Positions 41,285 to 50,520 of a stretch of DNA of 64,000 bases are shown here, one piece after another. Numbering within the stretch: position 1 is the first letter of the stretch; the number at the start of each line of letters is the position of its first letter. Below the pieces are notes generated by a model. It saw nothing but the letters and a program-made list of their open reading frames with translations, ran no database searches and had not been told where the DNA came from. A program made the translations under genes and the position numbers. The DNA comes from Cupriavidus basilensis (GTDB lineage: Bacteria; Pseudomonadota; Gammaproteobacteria; Burkholderiales; Burkholderiaceae). The stretch is from positions 496,001 to 560,000 of the forward strand of contig NZ_CP010537.1 of assembly GCF_000832305.1 (NCBI RefSeq). Direction: 5' to 3'.

Positions 41285-41401
41285 TGCCCTGATGCCTCAA
41301 TGCGCGCTGGCTTGGCCTGCAATCCATGCTTCGCCGCAAGCTGAAACGTTCTCCCGCGGCGCGCGCCCACAATGGCGACGTGTCCTTCCGGAGAGAACGC
41401 C

Positions 41402-42349
41402 ATGCCAGCCTTGCCCAGCGCGGATGCGCGCGCCAACCACGCCCAAGGCGCCAGCGGCCGCGGGCTGGACATGGCCCTGCTGCTGGCTTTGTCCACGCTC
41501 TGGGGCGCGTCTTACACATGCATCCGGCTTGGCGTGGCGACGATTCCCCCGGTCACGCTGATTGCGGCCAGAACGTGGATCGCCGCTGCGCTGCTGATGG
41601 CGTGGATGGCGGCAAGAGGCATCCAGATCCCGCGCGGCGCGGCAGTCTGGCGCCGTTTTGCGGTGCAGGCCATGCTCAACAGCGTGGTGCCGTTCACGCT
41701 CATTGCGTGGGCTGAGCAATCGGTCCCGGCGGGGCTGGCGACGATACTGAACTCCGCGTCGCCGGTGATCGCCGTACTGGGCACGTGGCTGGTCACGCGC
41801 CATGAGCGCATCACGGCACGCAAGCTGTTCGGTGTGGTGACGGGGCTTGCGGGCATTTGCCTGATCGTCGGCACCAGCGTGCTGGGCGGGCTTGGGCTGC
41901 AACTTCTTGCGCAACTGGCCATCGTTGCCGCGACTGTCTGCTACGCCGGCGCGGCTATCTACGGGCGCTCGTTCAAGGACCTGCCCGCCGCCGCGCCCGC
42001 CGCGGGCTCGATGATCGTCGGGGCGGCGGTGCTGGTGCCGGCAAGCCTGGTCATCGACCGGCCCTGGACGCTGCATCCTTCGCTGTCATCGCTTGCCGCG
42101 CTGCTGGCGTTATCCGTGTTCTCGACCGCGCTGGCCTTTGTCATCTACTTTCGCCTGGTACGTACGCTGGGGCCGGTGGGCACCACGGCGCAAGCCTATC
42201 TGCGGGTGCCGATCGGGGTTGGCATTGGCATCGTGTTTCTTGGGGAATCGCTGGCTGCGGGGGCGTGGGCCGGCCTGGCGTGTGTTGTCGCGGGCGTAGC
42301 CGCCATGACGATGCCTGCCCGGCACCGGCCAGTCCGGCAAGGGGAATAG
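41402..42349 (+). CDS. EamA/DMT-family transporter
   Basis: A 315-residue inner-membrane protein with ten predicted helices in two EamA domains (about 25-155 and 170-300), e.g. ALLLALSTLWGASYTCIRLG, AEQSVPAGLATILNSASPVI and LGPVGTTAQAYLRVPIGVGI. The family exports amino acids, nucleobases or other metabolites; the substrate cannot be read. The start is ATG 41402, 117 bp after the lipoprotein gene. Unlike the transporter at 39587, it has only a short, ordinary C-terminal tail. Confidence 0.9.
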   Translation: MPALPSADARANHAQGASGRGLDMALLLALSTLWGASYTCIRLGVATIPPVTLIAARTWIAAALLMAWMAARGIQIPRGAAVWRRFAVQAMLNSVVPFTLIAWAEQSVPAGLATILNSASPVIAVLGTWLVTRHERITARKLFGVVTGLAGICLIVGTSVLGGLGLQLLAQLAIVAATVCYAGAAIYGRSFKDLPAAAPAAGSMIVGAAVLVPASLVIDRPWTLHPSLSSLAALLALSVFSTALAFVIYFRLVRTLGPVGTTAQAYLRVPIGVGIGIVFLGESLAAGAWAGLACVVAGVAAMTMPARHRPVRQGE

Positions 42350-42443
42350 GCCGCACGCGCCGGCATTCGCACCCGCACCCAAATGCTCGAACCCGCTTAG
42401 GGTGCCTGGCGCTGCCGATGGTATCCGGGCCGCGGCCCTTGGC

Positions 42444-42884
42444 TCAGAACCCGGCCTTGTGCACAGGGCCATCCCAGCCGTCGAGGTACTTGGGCAGGGC
42501 GTCGTCGACGTCCAGCACGCGATGGCGATAGAACAGGTGCATGGCTGGCTGCAGCGCATCCGGCAGCGCACCGCCGCAGGCCCGCGCGAAAAGGGTGTTC
42601 GGGACCACCGACATGCCCAGCCGGTTGATGCCAAAGAGCGTCTCGCCGCACTGCGGGCAAAACTGGCGCTGGAGCTGCCGGGTCGCATGGTGATAGGTGG
42701 CCAGGTGCTGCGCGCCGCGCGCCACCACCACGTTGGCCGGCTCCCAGGCCGTGGCGGCGAACACCGGCGTGGCATAGAAATCCCGGCAGGCCTGGCAATG
42801 GCAATTGGCTCTCGCCACCGGTTCTCCGGCAATGCGCAGCTGCACCTGGCCGCAAAGGCACTCCAACGTAGCGGGAATCTGCAT
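42444..42884 (-). CDS. GFA (glutathione-dependent formaldehyde-activating)-like zinc protein
   Basis: A 146-residue protein of the Mss4-like/GFA superfamily. Zinc-binding cysteines appear as C-x-C-G (LECLCGQVQLRI), CHCQACRDFY and FCPQCGETLFGIN. Most family members are of unknown function; the classic member was reported to speed up S-hydroxymethylglutathione formation. No formaldehyde pathway genes are near. The start is ATG 42884; it converges with the EamA transporter gene. Confidence 0.88.
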   Translation of the reverse strand: MQIPATLECLCGQVQLRIAGEPVARANCHCQACRDFYATPVFAATAWEPANVVVARGAQHLATYHHATRQLQRQFCPQCGETLFGINRLGMSVVPNTLFARACGGALPDALQPAMHLFYRHRVLDVDDALPKYLDGWDGPVHKAGF

Positions 42885-42975
42885 AGGCGTTATCTCCTGT
42901 TGTTTGTGTTTCCTGAATGGCGGGGTGCATTCTACTTGGCCGCGATGCGGGCTGCAGGGCGCGCCTTCCGGGCGC

Positions 42976-43365
42976 CTATCCCGCCACGGCCGCATCCAGC
43001 ATGGCGCCGAACAACCCGATCAGCAGCGCGATGGCCGAGGCGATGAACCAGCGTACCGTCTTGCGGTACTCGGGCACCAGGTCGTCCTCCACCCGCAGCG
43101 AACGGAACAGGGCGATGATCTGCAGGCACACCGCCGCCACCAGCGAGATGGCGGCGAACAACGCCTGGACGCTCCAGTGGCCGGGACTCTCGAAGCCCCA
43201 GAAGCGCCAGAACGCCAGCGAGAAGCCCAGCAGGACCGTGATGGCGGTGATGATGCCTTGCCGGTAGCCGGCCGGCACGACCTGCGGCGGCGCGCCTGCC
43301 GCCTTGGGGGCGGGCGGTGGCGGGGCCGCGGGATCGGGGCCAGGATCGGCTTGAGAGGCGGTCAT
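42976..43365 (-). CDS. Small membrane protein, function unknown
   Basis: A 129-residue protein. A Pro/Ala-rich cytoplasmic start (residues 1-32) is followed by three hydrophobic helices near residues 36-54 (GIITAITVLLGFSLAFWRFW), 65-88 (SVQALFAAISLVAAVCLQII) and 105-127 (WFIASAIALLIGLFGAMLDA). Conserved-looking polar residues lie between helices 2 and 3 (RVEDDLVPEYRKTV). I do not recognise a named family. The start is ATG 43365, followed 91 bp later by the GFA gene on the same strand. Confidence 0.75.
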   Translation of the reverse strand: MTASQADPGPDPAAPPPPAPKAAGAPPQVVPAGYRQGIITAITVLLGFSLAFWRFWGFESPGHWSVQALFAAISLVAAVCLQIIALFRSLRVEDDLVPEYRKTVRWFIASAIALLIGLFGAMLDAAVAG

Positions 43366-43607
43366 GGGCTGTCCTCCTGATTGGTGCCGCAAGGCCATGC
43401 AAGTGATGCAACGAGTATAGGCACCGGCGGGGCGCGAACGCTCCCCCTGGCCTCTGCATCCGACCTGTATCCGACCTGTCCTGTATCCGACCATCCGTGG
43501 CCGCCATCCACCCTCTGCGGGCATTACAATGCGGCTTCAAAGCCGCCGCGTTGCCCGCAACGCTGGCCGGTCTGTTTTTTTGCCTACGCCTGATCCCCTA
43601 CCTCCTC

Positions 43608-44285
43608 ATGTCCTCGCTTCCCCCCTCAGACAATCGCATCTGGTTCGATGGCGCAGCCGGTAGCATCGAAGCCCTGGCGGATGCGCCGCAAGGCCCGATC
43701 CGCGCGATCGCCGTCGTGGCGCACCCGCATCCGCTGCTGGGCGGCAGCGCGGAACACAAGATCCCGGTGGCGCTGGCCAGGATCTTCCAGGCGCGCGGCT
43801 TCCTTGCCGTGCGGCCGAATTTCCGGGGCGTGGGCGGCACGCAAGGCAGCCACGATGCGGGTGAGGGCGAGACCGACGATGTGCTTGCCGTGGTGCGGCA
43901 GATCCAGTCAGCGCACCCAGGCCTGCCGCTGGCGCTGGCGGGATTCTCTTTCGGCGCCTATGTGCAGACGCGCGTGGCGCAGCGCTTGCTGCAAGGCAGC
44001 GAGCCCGTCGCGCACCTGATCCTGGCCGGCATGCCGGCCGGCCCGGCGGCCGGCGGGCGCACCTACGACACGCCCGCGGTGCCGGCCGATGCTTTTGTCA
44101 TCCATGGCGAGAACGACGCCAATGTGCCGCTGCAAGCGGTGTTCGACTGGGCACGCCCGCAGGAGCTGCCGGTCGCGGTGGTGCCCGGCGCCAACCATTT
44201 TTTCACCGGCAAGCTGCCGGTGTTCCAGCGCGCCGTGGCGCAGTACCTGGATACCCGGCTGCGAATCGCCGGGGCCGCCGGCTAA
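43608..44285 (+). CDS. Alpha/beta hydrolase
   Basis: A 225-residue alpha/beta-hydrolase-fold protein. The nucleophile elbow is G-F-S-F-G (LALAGFSFGAYVQTRVAQ), the oxyanion/HG region is VVAHPHPLLGGSAEHKI, and the acid/His residues lie in VIHGENDANVPL and PGANHFFTGKL. It belongs to the short YtxM/KOG4667-like group acting on esters. No lipobox or signal peptide is present after ATG 43608. It stands alone on the plus strand and converges with the efflux pump gene. Substrate is unknown. Confidence 0.9.
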   Translation: MSSLPPSDNRIWFDGAAGSIEALADAPQGPIRAIAVVAHPHPLLGGSAEHKIPVALARIFQARGFLAVRPNFRGVGGTQGSHDAGEGETDDVLAVVRQIQSAHPGLPLALAGFSFGAYVQTRVAQRLLQGSEPVAHLILAGMPAGPAAGGRTYDTPAVPADAFVIHGENDANVPLQAVFDWARPQELPVAVVPGANHFFTGKLPVFQRAVAQYLDTRLRIAGAAG

Positions 44286-44302
44286 AGATTCTTTAAAGCG
44301 CG

Positions 44303-45841
44303 TCAATCCATGGCCGCATGCGCCACGGCATCGTCGTCGACGTGGCGCGTGGGCTTGATCAGCAGGATGAGCGGCACCACCAGCAGCGTGGCAAGGAACA
44401 TGACCTTGAAATCGTTGAGGTAGGCGATCATCGCGGCCTGCTGGTTGATCGACTGGTTGAGCATGGCCAGGTCGTAGCGCGAGCCGCTTGCCAGCAGGGA
44501 TTGCAGGGCCGGGTTGTACACGCTCACATTGGCCGCGAGGTCGGCGTGGGCCACCTGCGTGTTGCGCGTCATCAAGGTCTGGATCACGGAGATGCCGATG
44601 CTGCTGCCGATGTTGCGCATCAGGCTGTAGGTGGCCGTGCCGTCCGCGCGCAGCGCTGGCGCGAGCGTGGAAAACGTCAGCGCGCTTAGCGGCACGAACA
44701 CCAGCCCCAGGCCAAAGCCCTGGATGATGCCGGGCCACACGATATCGGACACCGACAGCACCACGGTGTACTGCATCATCTGCCACAGCGCGAAAGCGGA
44801 AATCAGGAAGCCCGCAAACAGCAGCACCCGGGCGTCGATCCGCTTGAGCAGGCGCCCGGCCAGCAGCATGGAGAGCATGGTGCCGGCGCCGCTTGGCGCG
44901 GTAACCAGCCCGGTGGTGGCCACCGGATAGCCCATCAGGTTTTGCAGCATCGGCGGCAGCAAGGCGCGGGTGGCGTACATGACCGCGCCGATCACGAAGA
45001 TAAAGCAGGCACCGGTGGCAAAGTTGCGGTCCTTGAGCAACTGGTACCGGAAGAATGACCTGGGCCCGGCAGTGGCAGTGTGCGCCAGGAAATACAGGAA
45101 GCTGACCCCCGCCAGGATGGCCTCGATGCGGATCTCCAGCGAGCCGAACCAGTCGAGCTGTTCGCCACGGTCGAGCATGGCCTGGAACGCGCCGATGGCC
45201 AGGCCTAGCGTGATGAAGCCGAACGCATCGAACTTCACGGCCCGCGCCGGCGCCCGGCTGGGCAGGAAGGACAGCACGCCGAACAACGCGAATGCGCCGA
45301 TCGGCACATTGATGAAAAACACCCATCGCCAGTTGTAGCTATCGGTCAGCCAGCCGCCCAGCGTCGGGCCCAGGATGGGTCCCACCATCACGCCCATGCC
45401 CCACACCGCCATTGCCTGTCCCTGCTTCTCGCGGGGGTTGATATCCAGCAGGATGGATTGCGACAGCGGCACCAGCGACGCCCCGAAAATGCCCTGCAGC
45501 AGCCGCGACGCCACGATCTGCGCCAGCGTGTCCGACATCCCGCAGAACGCCGAGGCAATGGTGAAGCCGGTGATCGAAATGGCCAGCAGGCGCTTGACGC
45601 TGAGCCGGTCGGACAGCCAGCCGGTGAGCGGCGTGGCGATCGCGGCAGCGACGATATACGAGGTCAGCACCCAGGTGATCTCGTCCTGCGACGCCGACAA
45701 GCTGCCTTGCATGTGCGGCAGCGCCACGTTGGCAATGGTGCTGTCGAGCGTCTGGATCAGGGTCGCGGCCATGATCGCGATGGTGATCATGGGCCGGTTG
45801 AGCGGCATTTCTGCGCGCCCGGCTACCGCTTCGGAAGACAT
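44303..45841 (-). CDS. DHA2-family drug:H+ antiporter (EmrB/QacA type)
   Basis: A 512-residue major-facilitator protein with 14 predicted helices. Motif A-like GWLSDRLSVKRLLAISITGF and motif C GPILGPTLGGWLTD are present, and QTLDSTIANVALPHMQGSLS (helix 1) is diagnostic of DHA2 pumps. It would export hydrophobic toxic compounds by proton antiport. The start is ATG 45841. No EmrA-type adaptor gene lies nearby. A 20-bp perfect palindrome sits 31 bp upstream and a MarR gene is divergent, so it is very likely MarR-controlled. Confidence 0.93.
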   Translation of the reverse strand: MSSEAVAGRAEMPLNRPMITIAIMAATLIQTLDSTIANVALPHMQGSLSASQDEITWVLTSYIVAAAIATPLTGWLSDRLSVKRLLAISITGFTIASAFCGMSDTLAQIVASRLLQGIFGASLVPLSQSILLDINPREKQGQAMAVWGMGVMVGPILGPTLGGWLTDSYNWRWVFFINVPIGAFALFGVLSFLPSRAPARAVKFDAFGFITLGLAIGAFQAMLDRGEQLDWFGSLEIRIEAILAGVSFLYFLAHTATAGPRSFFRYQLLKDRNFATGACFIFVIGAVMYATRALLPPMLQNLMGYPVATTGLVTAPSGAGTMLSMLLAGRLLKRIDARVLLFAGFLISAFALWQMMQYTVVLSVSDIVWPGIIQGFGLGLVFVPLSALTFSTLAPALRADGTATYSLMRNIGSSIGISVIQTLMTRNTQVAHADLAANVSVYNPALQSLLASGSRYDLAMLNQSINQQAAMIAYLNDFKVMFLATLLVVPLILLIKPTRHVDDDAVAHAAMD

Positions 45842-45871
45842 GGTTTGAACAACCTGGAGGGGTTCGGTTGA

Positions 45872-45891
45872 ATAATAAGCATGCTTATTAT
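45872..45891. promoter_or_regulatory. MarR operator
   Basis: ATAATAAGCATGCTTATTAT is a perfect 20-bp palindrome between the efflux pump start (45841) and the marR-like start (45971). Size, AT-rich ends and position match operators of MarR-type repressors that control a divergent pump. Confidence 0.8.
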
Positions 45892-45970
45892 ACGGGCGCG
45901 CTAAAGCATGGCAAGCCGCTTGTGGCCGGCGTGCCGGCGTGCCCGAGGGAGATCTTTGTACAATCGCGCC

Positions 45971-46414
45971 ATGGAAACGAAACTGGAAAAGCGCTTTGGC
46001 TTCCTGGTCTCGGACGTTGGCCGCCTCAACGGCAAGCGGTTCGATGAACTGGCCAAGTCGTCCCTCGACCTCACCCGGGCGCAATGCCGCGCACTCGCCT
46101 ACCTGTCGCACTACGGTGAAGTCAACCAGGTGCGGCTCGCCGAACTGCTGGAAGTCGCGCCGATTTCGGCGGGACGCCTGCTTGACCGGATGGAAGAGGG
46201 CGGCTGGATTGCGCGCGTGCCCAACCCGGAAGACCGCCGCGAGCGCGTGGTGCGCATGACGCCCAAGGCGGAAAGAGCGCTGGACAAGGCCCGGCGGGTC
46301 GGCGACGAGGTTGCGGCGGAGGCGCTGGCCGGCCTCAGCGAGCCGGAGCGGGAGCAACTGATCGGCCTGCTCCAGCGCGTGCGGCAAAACCTGGGCACGA
46401 TCGTCGATCGTTGA
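45971..46414 (+). CDS. MarR-family transcriptional regulator
   Basis: A 147-residue winged-helix regulator. The recognition helix region is VNQVRLAELLEVAPISAGRL, the wing is VPNPEDRRERVVRMTPKAER, and helices at both ends form the dimer. It is a likely repressor of the divergent DHA2 pump, released by phenolic or drug-like ligands, with the palindrome at 45872-45891 as operator. The start is ATG 45971; an in-frame reading from 45908 lacks conserved residues and crosses the promoter. Confidence 0.92.
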   Translation: METKLEKRFGFLVSDVGRLNGKRFDELAKSSLDLTRAQCRALAYLSHYGEVNQVRLAELLEVAPISAGRLLDRMEEGGWIARVPNPEDRRERVVRMTPKAERALDKARRVGDEVAAEALAGLSEPEREQLIGLLQRVRQNLGTIVDR

Positions 46415-46636
46415 TCGTTGACGGCGCGCAGCAAGCCCATCCGGAACCCCTGAATTTCTCAGCCCCGGCGCCGCCTTGCTTCGCTGCCTTGCTTCGCTCC
46501 CCTGCTTTGCCGCGCTCCCAGCGCGCCGCGCCATTGCGGCATCGAGTATCGGCGGCTCCCGTGCGATGCCGGCGGGCGGGATGTCGCGGCCAGGCAGGTG
46601 GGTGAACGCCGCCGCGTAGTGGATCGAGCCGGCGTC

Positions 46637-47011
46637 TCAGACCAGTCGAGCCACATCCTCCACTGCGTCAGCCAGTTGCAGCTTGAGCAACTTGAGCAAG
46701 CAATACAAGCCGTAAGCCTCCTCCGTCTTCTCGCTCTGCAGCTCCGCCAGTTGCAGCAGGCTATCCATCCCGGCGCTGACGCTTTGCAACTCCGCGCAAC
46801 TGTTGGCGATGCGTTCGCGCAGGCCGCGATCCAGCGTTTCGATCCGCTCGATCAGCGCGGATACGAGGGGCTGTTCCTCGGCATTGGCGGGACGCGTCAT
46901 GCCGATCAGCTCGGCGATGAGATCGCCTTGCTTGCTGATGGCGGGCAGGGTGGCGGTGGGACCGCCGCCGCGCGTGGCCGAATCGGGACCGGCTCGGGCG
47001 CTGGGATGCAT
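46637..47011 (-). CDS. Small helical protein (DUF1484-like), function unknown
   Basis: A 124-residue protein, largely alpha-helical after a low-complexity start (residues 1-22). Helical stretches with heptad-like leucines are LVSALIERIETLDRGLRERI, CAELQSVSAGMDSLLQLAEL and YGLYCLLKLLKLQLADAVED. Content and host group recall DUF1484 proteins of Ralstonia/Cupriavidus, but this is memory-level similarity. The start is ATG 47011 with AAGGAGCTTGC upstream. About 220 bp without a gene precede its end, containing GC-rich direct repeats (TTGCTTCGCT). Confidence 0.6.
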   Translation of the reverse strand: MHPSARAGPDSATRGGGPTATLPAISKQGDLIAELIGMTRPANAEEQPLVSALIERIETLDRGLRERIANSCAELQSVSAGMDSLLQLAELQSEKTEEAYGLYCLLKLLKLQLADAVEDVARLV

Positions 47012-47163
47012 GCAAGCTCCTTAAGGAGGGGGAGGCTATGGGGTGGCAAGACCAGGCCGCCGGCTTCAACGCGAGCGTGGCGGACTCGTAAAAGCATACT
47101 GCTTCCGCGCTCGCTCACCTTTAAGAAATTTCTGGATTTGCAGGCAGCCGTGCGCCGTTGCGC

Positions 47164-48354
47164 TCAGTGCAAGCCTTCGCCCGCTTGGCGGGGGCGCCCA
47201 TGTTCGAGAGGGTGGGTGCCGGTGAAGCGCAGCCTTGCCATCTGCTCGGCCGCATCCGATAGCAAAGCGCTCGCATTGGCCATGGCCTGCTCGACGGTGA
47301 TCGGGCCGGGCGCCAGGGAAAAGCAACCCGTGAAATGGGTCCCGAGCGCCGGCAGCGCGGCGGGGTCGATGGCGCCGGAAAGCAATGAGGCGGGCACCCC
47401 GCAGGCATGTGCGCGCTGGCAGGCGATCAACGGCGCCTTGCCGCTTAGCGTCTGCACATCGCTGCGCCCCTCGCCGGTGATCAGCCAGTCGGCGCCCGCG
47501 AGCGCGCCATCGAGGTCTACGCAGTCCGCCACGATGTCGGCGCCCGGGCGCATCTGCGCGCCAAGCATCAGCAAGGCGTAGCCCAGGCCACCGGCCGCGC
47601 CCGCGCCCGCGGCGTCCACGGCGTGGCGCCCGAGCGCCGGCGCCAGCAGGCGATCGTAGCCGGCGAGCGCGGCATCGATGGCATCCACATCCTGCGCTTG
47701 CACGCCCTTTTGCGGGCCGAACACGGCGGTGGCGCCTAGCGGCCCGGTCAGCGGGTTGGTGACATCGCACATCGCTACCAGCCTGGTGGAGGCCAGCCGC
47801 GGGTCGAGCTGGCTGGCATCGATTGCCGCCAGTTGGGGCAGCGCGGCGGGCGTTGGCGGGATGTCGCGGCCCTGCGCATCCAGCAAGCGCAGCCCCAGGC
47901 CATGCAGCAGGCCGGCGCCGCCATCGTTCGTGCTGCTGCCGCCAAGGCCGACGAAGATCTCGCGCACGCCCAGGTCGAGCAAGGCCTTGATGGCATCGCC
48001 GAGGCCGGTCGTCGAGCGCTGCGCCACGGGGCATGCCATGCCCGCCGGATCGGTGATGCCGACGATTTCCGCGGACTCGATCACGGCGCGGTCGCCCGCG
48101 AGCAGCGCTACCGTGGCGATGCGCGCGGCGCCGTGCGCGCCGCGCACCTCGATGCCGGTGCGCTGGCCGCCGGCGGCCAGCATCGCGTCGATGGTGCCTT
48201 CGCCGCCGTCCGCCATCGGGCGTTGCCGGATCGTCGCGCCGGGCAGTGCGCGCTGGATCCCGGCGGCGATGGCGGCGGCGACCTGGCCGGCCGCAAGGGA
48301 GCCCTTGAATGAATCGGGGGCAATGACGATAAGGGGATCGGGAAGGCTAGGCAT
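47164..48354 (-). CDS. garK: Glycerate kinase
   Basis: A 396-residue glycerate kinase of the GarK/GlxK family: IVIAPDSFKGSLAAGQVAAA, RPMADGGEGTIDAMLAAGGQ, GLGGSSTNDGGAGLLHGLGL and LITGEGRSDVQTLSGKAPL are all family signatures. It phosphorylates D-glycerate to 2-phosphoglycerate with ATP. It follows the tartronate semialdehyde reductase gene by 124 bp on the same strand, so the two act in sequence: semialdehyde, glycerate, 2-phosphoglycerate. The start is ATG 48354. Confidence 0.94.
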   Translation of the reverse strand: MPSLPDPLIVIAPDSFKGSLAAGQVAAAIAAGIQRALPGATIRQRPMADGGEGTIDAMLAAGGQRTGIEVRGAHGAARIATVALLAGDRAVIESAEIVGITDPAGMACPVAQRSTTGLGDAIKALLDLGVREIFVGLGGSSTNDGGAGLLHGLGLRLLDAQGRDIPPTPAALPQLAAIDASQLDPRLASTRLVAMCDVTNPLTGPLGATAVFGPQKGVQAQDVDAIDAALAGYDRLLAPALGRHAVDAAGAGAAGGLGYALLMLGAQMRPGADIVADCVDLDGALAGADWLITGEGRSDVQTLSGKAPLIACQRAHACGVPASLLSGAIDPAALPALGTHFTGCFSLAPGPITVEQAMANASALLSDAAEQMARLRFTGTHPLEHGRPRQAGEGLH

Positions 48355-48478
48355 AGGGCGAGGCGGGGTGAACGGCGCTCACCGCAGGGCAAACGCCATA
48401 CCGAGGAAAAGGGATCAAGGGCCATCGGGTGGCAGCAGGTACCGCCCGATGGCAAAGACTGCTGGCCAAGTCGTGCCC

Positions 48479-49369
48479 TCAATCCTTCTTGGCCGCGACT
48501 TCATGGTTGGCCATCAGCTCAAGCGCGCGGACCAGTGCGGAGTGATCCCAGTCCGAGCCGCCATGGCTTGCGCAGGCATTGAACAACTCCTGGCAGGTGG
48601 CGGTGTTCGGCAGCGACACGCCCATCTCGCGCGCGTTCGACAGCGCAAGGTTCAGGTCCTTCTGGTGCAGCCCGATGCGAAAGCCCGGGTCGAACGTCCG
48701 CTTGATCATGCGTTCGCCGTGCACTTCCAGCACCTTGGACGACGCAAAGCCGCCCATCAGGGCCTGGCGCACGCGCGCCGGATCCGCGCCGGCCTTGGAG
48801 GCGAACAGCAGGGCCTCGGCAACCGCCTCGATGTTCAGTGCCACGATGATCTGGTTGGCCACCTTGGCGGTCTGCCCCGCACCGTTATCACCCACCAGCG
48901 TGATGTTCTTGCCCATCAGCTCGAACAGCGGGCGCACGGTCTCGAACGTCGCTTGCGGGCCGCCGACCATGATCGATAGCGTGGCGTTGCGCGCGCCGAC
49001 CTCGCCGCCGGATACCGGCGCATCCAGGTACTGGCAGCCAAGCGCATTCACGCGCTCGGCGAAGGCCTTGGTGGCAATGGGTGAAATCGAGCTCATGTCG
49101 ACCACGATCTTGCCCGCGCTCAGCCCTGCAGCGATGCCGCCGTTATTGAACAGCGCTGCCTCCACATGGGGCGTGTCCGGCACCATCAGGAAGATCACGT
49201 CCGCGCGTTCGGCCACTTCCTTGCCGGAGCTGCAAGCCACGCCACCGCTGTCCAGCAGGGATTGCGGCACGCCGCTGCGGCTGGACAGGCTGACTTCGTG
49301 CCCGCCGGCGATCAGGTTGGCGGCCATCGGGGTGCCCATGATGCCAAGGCCAATAAATCCAAGCTTCAC
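48479..49369 (-). CDS. garR: 2-hydroxy-3-oxopropionate (tartronate semialdehyde) reductase
   Basis: A 296-residue beta-hydroxyacid dehydrogenase. The Rossmann motif is KLGFIGLGIMGTPMAANLIA, the substrate motif is YLDAPVSGGEVGARNATLSI, and the catalytic lysine is K169 in NGAGQTAKVANQIIVALNIE. It reduces tartronate semialdehyde to D-glycerate with NAD(P)H. It lies between an HpaI-type aldolase that can yield tartronate semialdehyde and a glycerate kinase. The start is ATG 49369. Confidence 0.93.
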   Translation of the reverse strand: MKLGFIGLGIMGTPMAANLIAGGHEVSLSSRSGVPQSLLDSGGVACSSGKEVAERADVIFLMVPDTPHVEAALFNNGGIAAGLSAGKIVVDMSSISPIATKAFAERVNALGCQYLDAPVSGGEVGARNATLSIMVGGPQATFETVRPLFELMGKNITLVGDNGAGQTAKVANQIIVALNIEAVAEALLFASKAGADPARVRQALMGGFASSKVLEVHGERMIKRTFDPGFRIGLHQKDLNLALSNAREMGVSLPNTATCQELFNACASHGGSDWDHSALVRALELMANHEVAAKKD

Positions 49370-49526
49370 TTTCGTTCTCCGTTAGTCGATCTCGATGGCA
49401 TCGCTCGCCGCCGCACGCCTGCGCAGCGGGCACCGCGATGCCGGTGCCTCAAATCTGTTGTCTCAATACAGTCTGAAACGCTGTCTGAAATGCTGTCTGA
49501 AATGCTTGTGCAGAAACGGGGCCGGC

Positions 49527-50318
49527 TCAGTACCCCGATGTTTCGCCGCCTGATGCCAGCCCGTCGCGCATCTGCGTCACCACCTGCCGGGCACCGGCCG
49601 CCATCAGGCGCGCATCGGAGCCAACGGTGACGAACTGGAAGCCTTGCTCGATCCTGCGCAATGCCGCTTCCGGCGCGCCGTTGTGGATGCCGGCGACCAC
49701 GCCGTGCGCCTTGGCGCGGGCCACCACGTGCGCGATCGCCTGCGCGACGGGCGGGTCGACATCGTCGAAGGTCGGGCGGCAGCCGAGCGCGAGCGACAAG
49801 TCGGACGGGCCGATATAAACCGCATCGAGCCCTTTGACCGACAGGATGTCGTCCAGGTTATCCAGTCCCTGCTTGGTCTCGATCATCGCGAAGACGACGA
49901 TGGTTTCGTTGGCGCGCTCGGGATAGTCGGGGCCGCCATACAGCATGCCGCGGATCGGCCCGAAGCTGCGCGTGCCCATCGGCGGGTAGTGGGTGGCGGC
50001 GACCAGGCGCTGCGCGTCTTCGCGTGTGTTGATCATCGGGCAGATCACACCGTACGCGCCGGCGTCGAGCACCTTCATCAGGATGCCTGGCTCGTTCCAG
50101 GGCACGCGCGCCACCGGCATGGTGTCGGTGGTGGAGATCGCCGTGAACAGGCTGAGGGCATCGCGGTAGTCCAGCGCGCCGTGCTGCAGGTCCACCGTGA
50201 GGGAGTCCCAGCCCTGGTGGGCCATGGTCTCCGCGGCAAAGCTGCTGGGGATGGACAGCCAGCCATTGACGACGGCTTGCCCGTTCGCCCACATGTTCCG
50301 TATCCGGTTCTCGCGCAT
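49527..50318 (-). CDS. HpaI/HpcH-family class II aldolase (GarL-like)
   Basis: A 263-residue TIM-barrel aldolase. The catalytic His is in TVDLQHGALDYRD, metal ligands are E (FAMIETKQGLDNLD) and D (IGPSDLSLALG), and R is in VARVPWNEP. Relatives cleave 5-keto-4-deoxyglucarate to pyruvate and tartronate semialdehyde (GarL) or 4-hydroxy-2-oxoheptanedioate (HpaI). The downstream garR and garK genes favour the GarL role. The start is ATG 50318 with AGGAGACGCA. A 14-bp palindrome is 17 bp upstream, so this gene likely begins its own transcript. Confidence 0.9.
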   Translation of the reverse strand: MRENRIRNMWANGQAVVNGWLSIPSSFAAETMAHQGWDSLTVDLQHGALDYRDALSLFTAISTTDTMPVARVPWNEPGILMKVLDAGAYGVICPMINTREDAQRLVAATHYPPMGTRSFGPIRGMLYGGPDYPERANETIVVFAMIETKQGLDNLDDILSVKGLDAVYIGPSDLSLALGCRPTFDDVDPPVAQAIAHVVARAKAHGVVAGIHNGAPEAALRRIEQGFQFVTVGSDARLMAAGARQVVTQMRDGLASGGETSGY

Positions 50319-50334
50319 TGCGTCTCCTGTGGCT

Positions 50335-50348
50335 TAACTTATAAGTTA
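50335..50348. promoter_or_regulatory. Palindromic operator upstream of the aldolase gene
   Basis: TAACTTATAAGTTA is a perfect 14-bp palindrome 17 bp before the aldolase ATG, with TTGTACGA on its outer side on the coding strand. AT-rich dyads like this are typical GntR/FadR-type operators; no GntR gene is in the window. Confidence 0.5.
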
Positions 50349-50520
50349 TCGTACAACATGGGGCAAGTATAACCCTCGCAGGCACGTCGTCAAGCGAAGC
50401 GGCAAGGTTGAGGCCGGTTTGAGGAAAGTTAGTGCACCCGGCGTGGCCCGAGGCAGGCGGGGATCGTGCTGCGGCGATGACATGGCTCGGGCTAAGCCAT
50501 GTCATCGTATGTCTGGCTGG

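Noticed and set aside
46415..46636. GC-rich gap with TTGCTTCGCT-like direct repeats considered as an RNA gene
   Set aside because: No stable fold, promoter or terminator pattern that I can support; the repeats are short and irregular.
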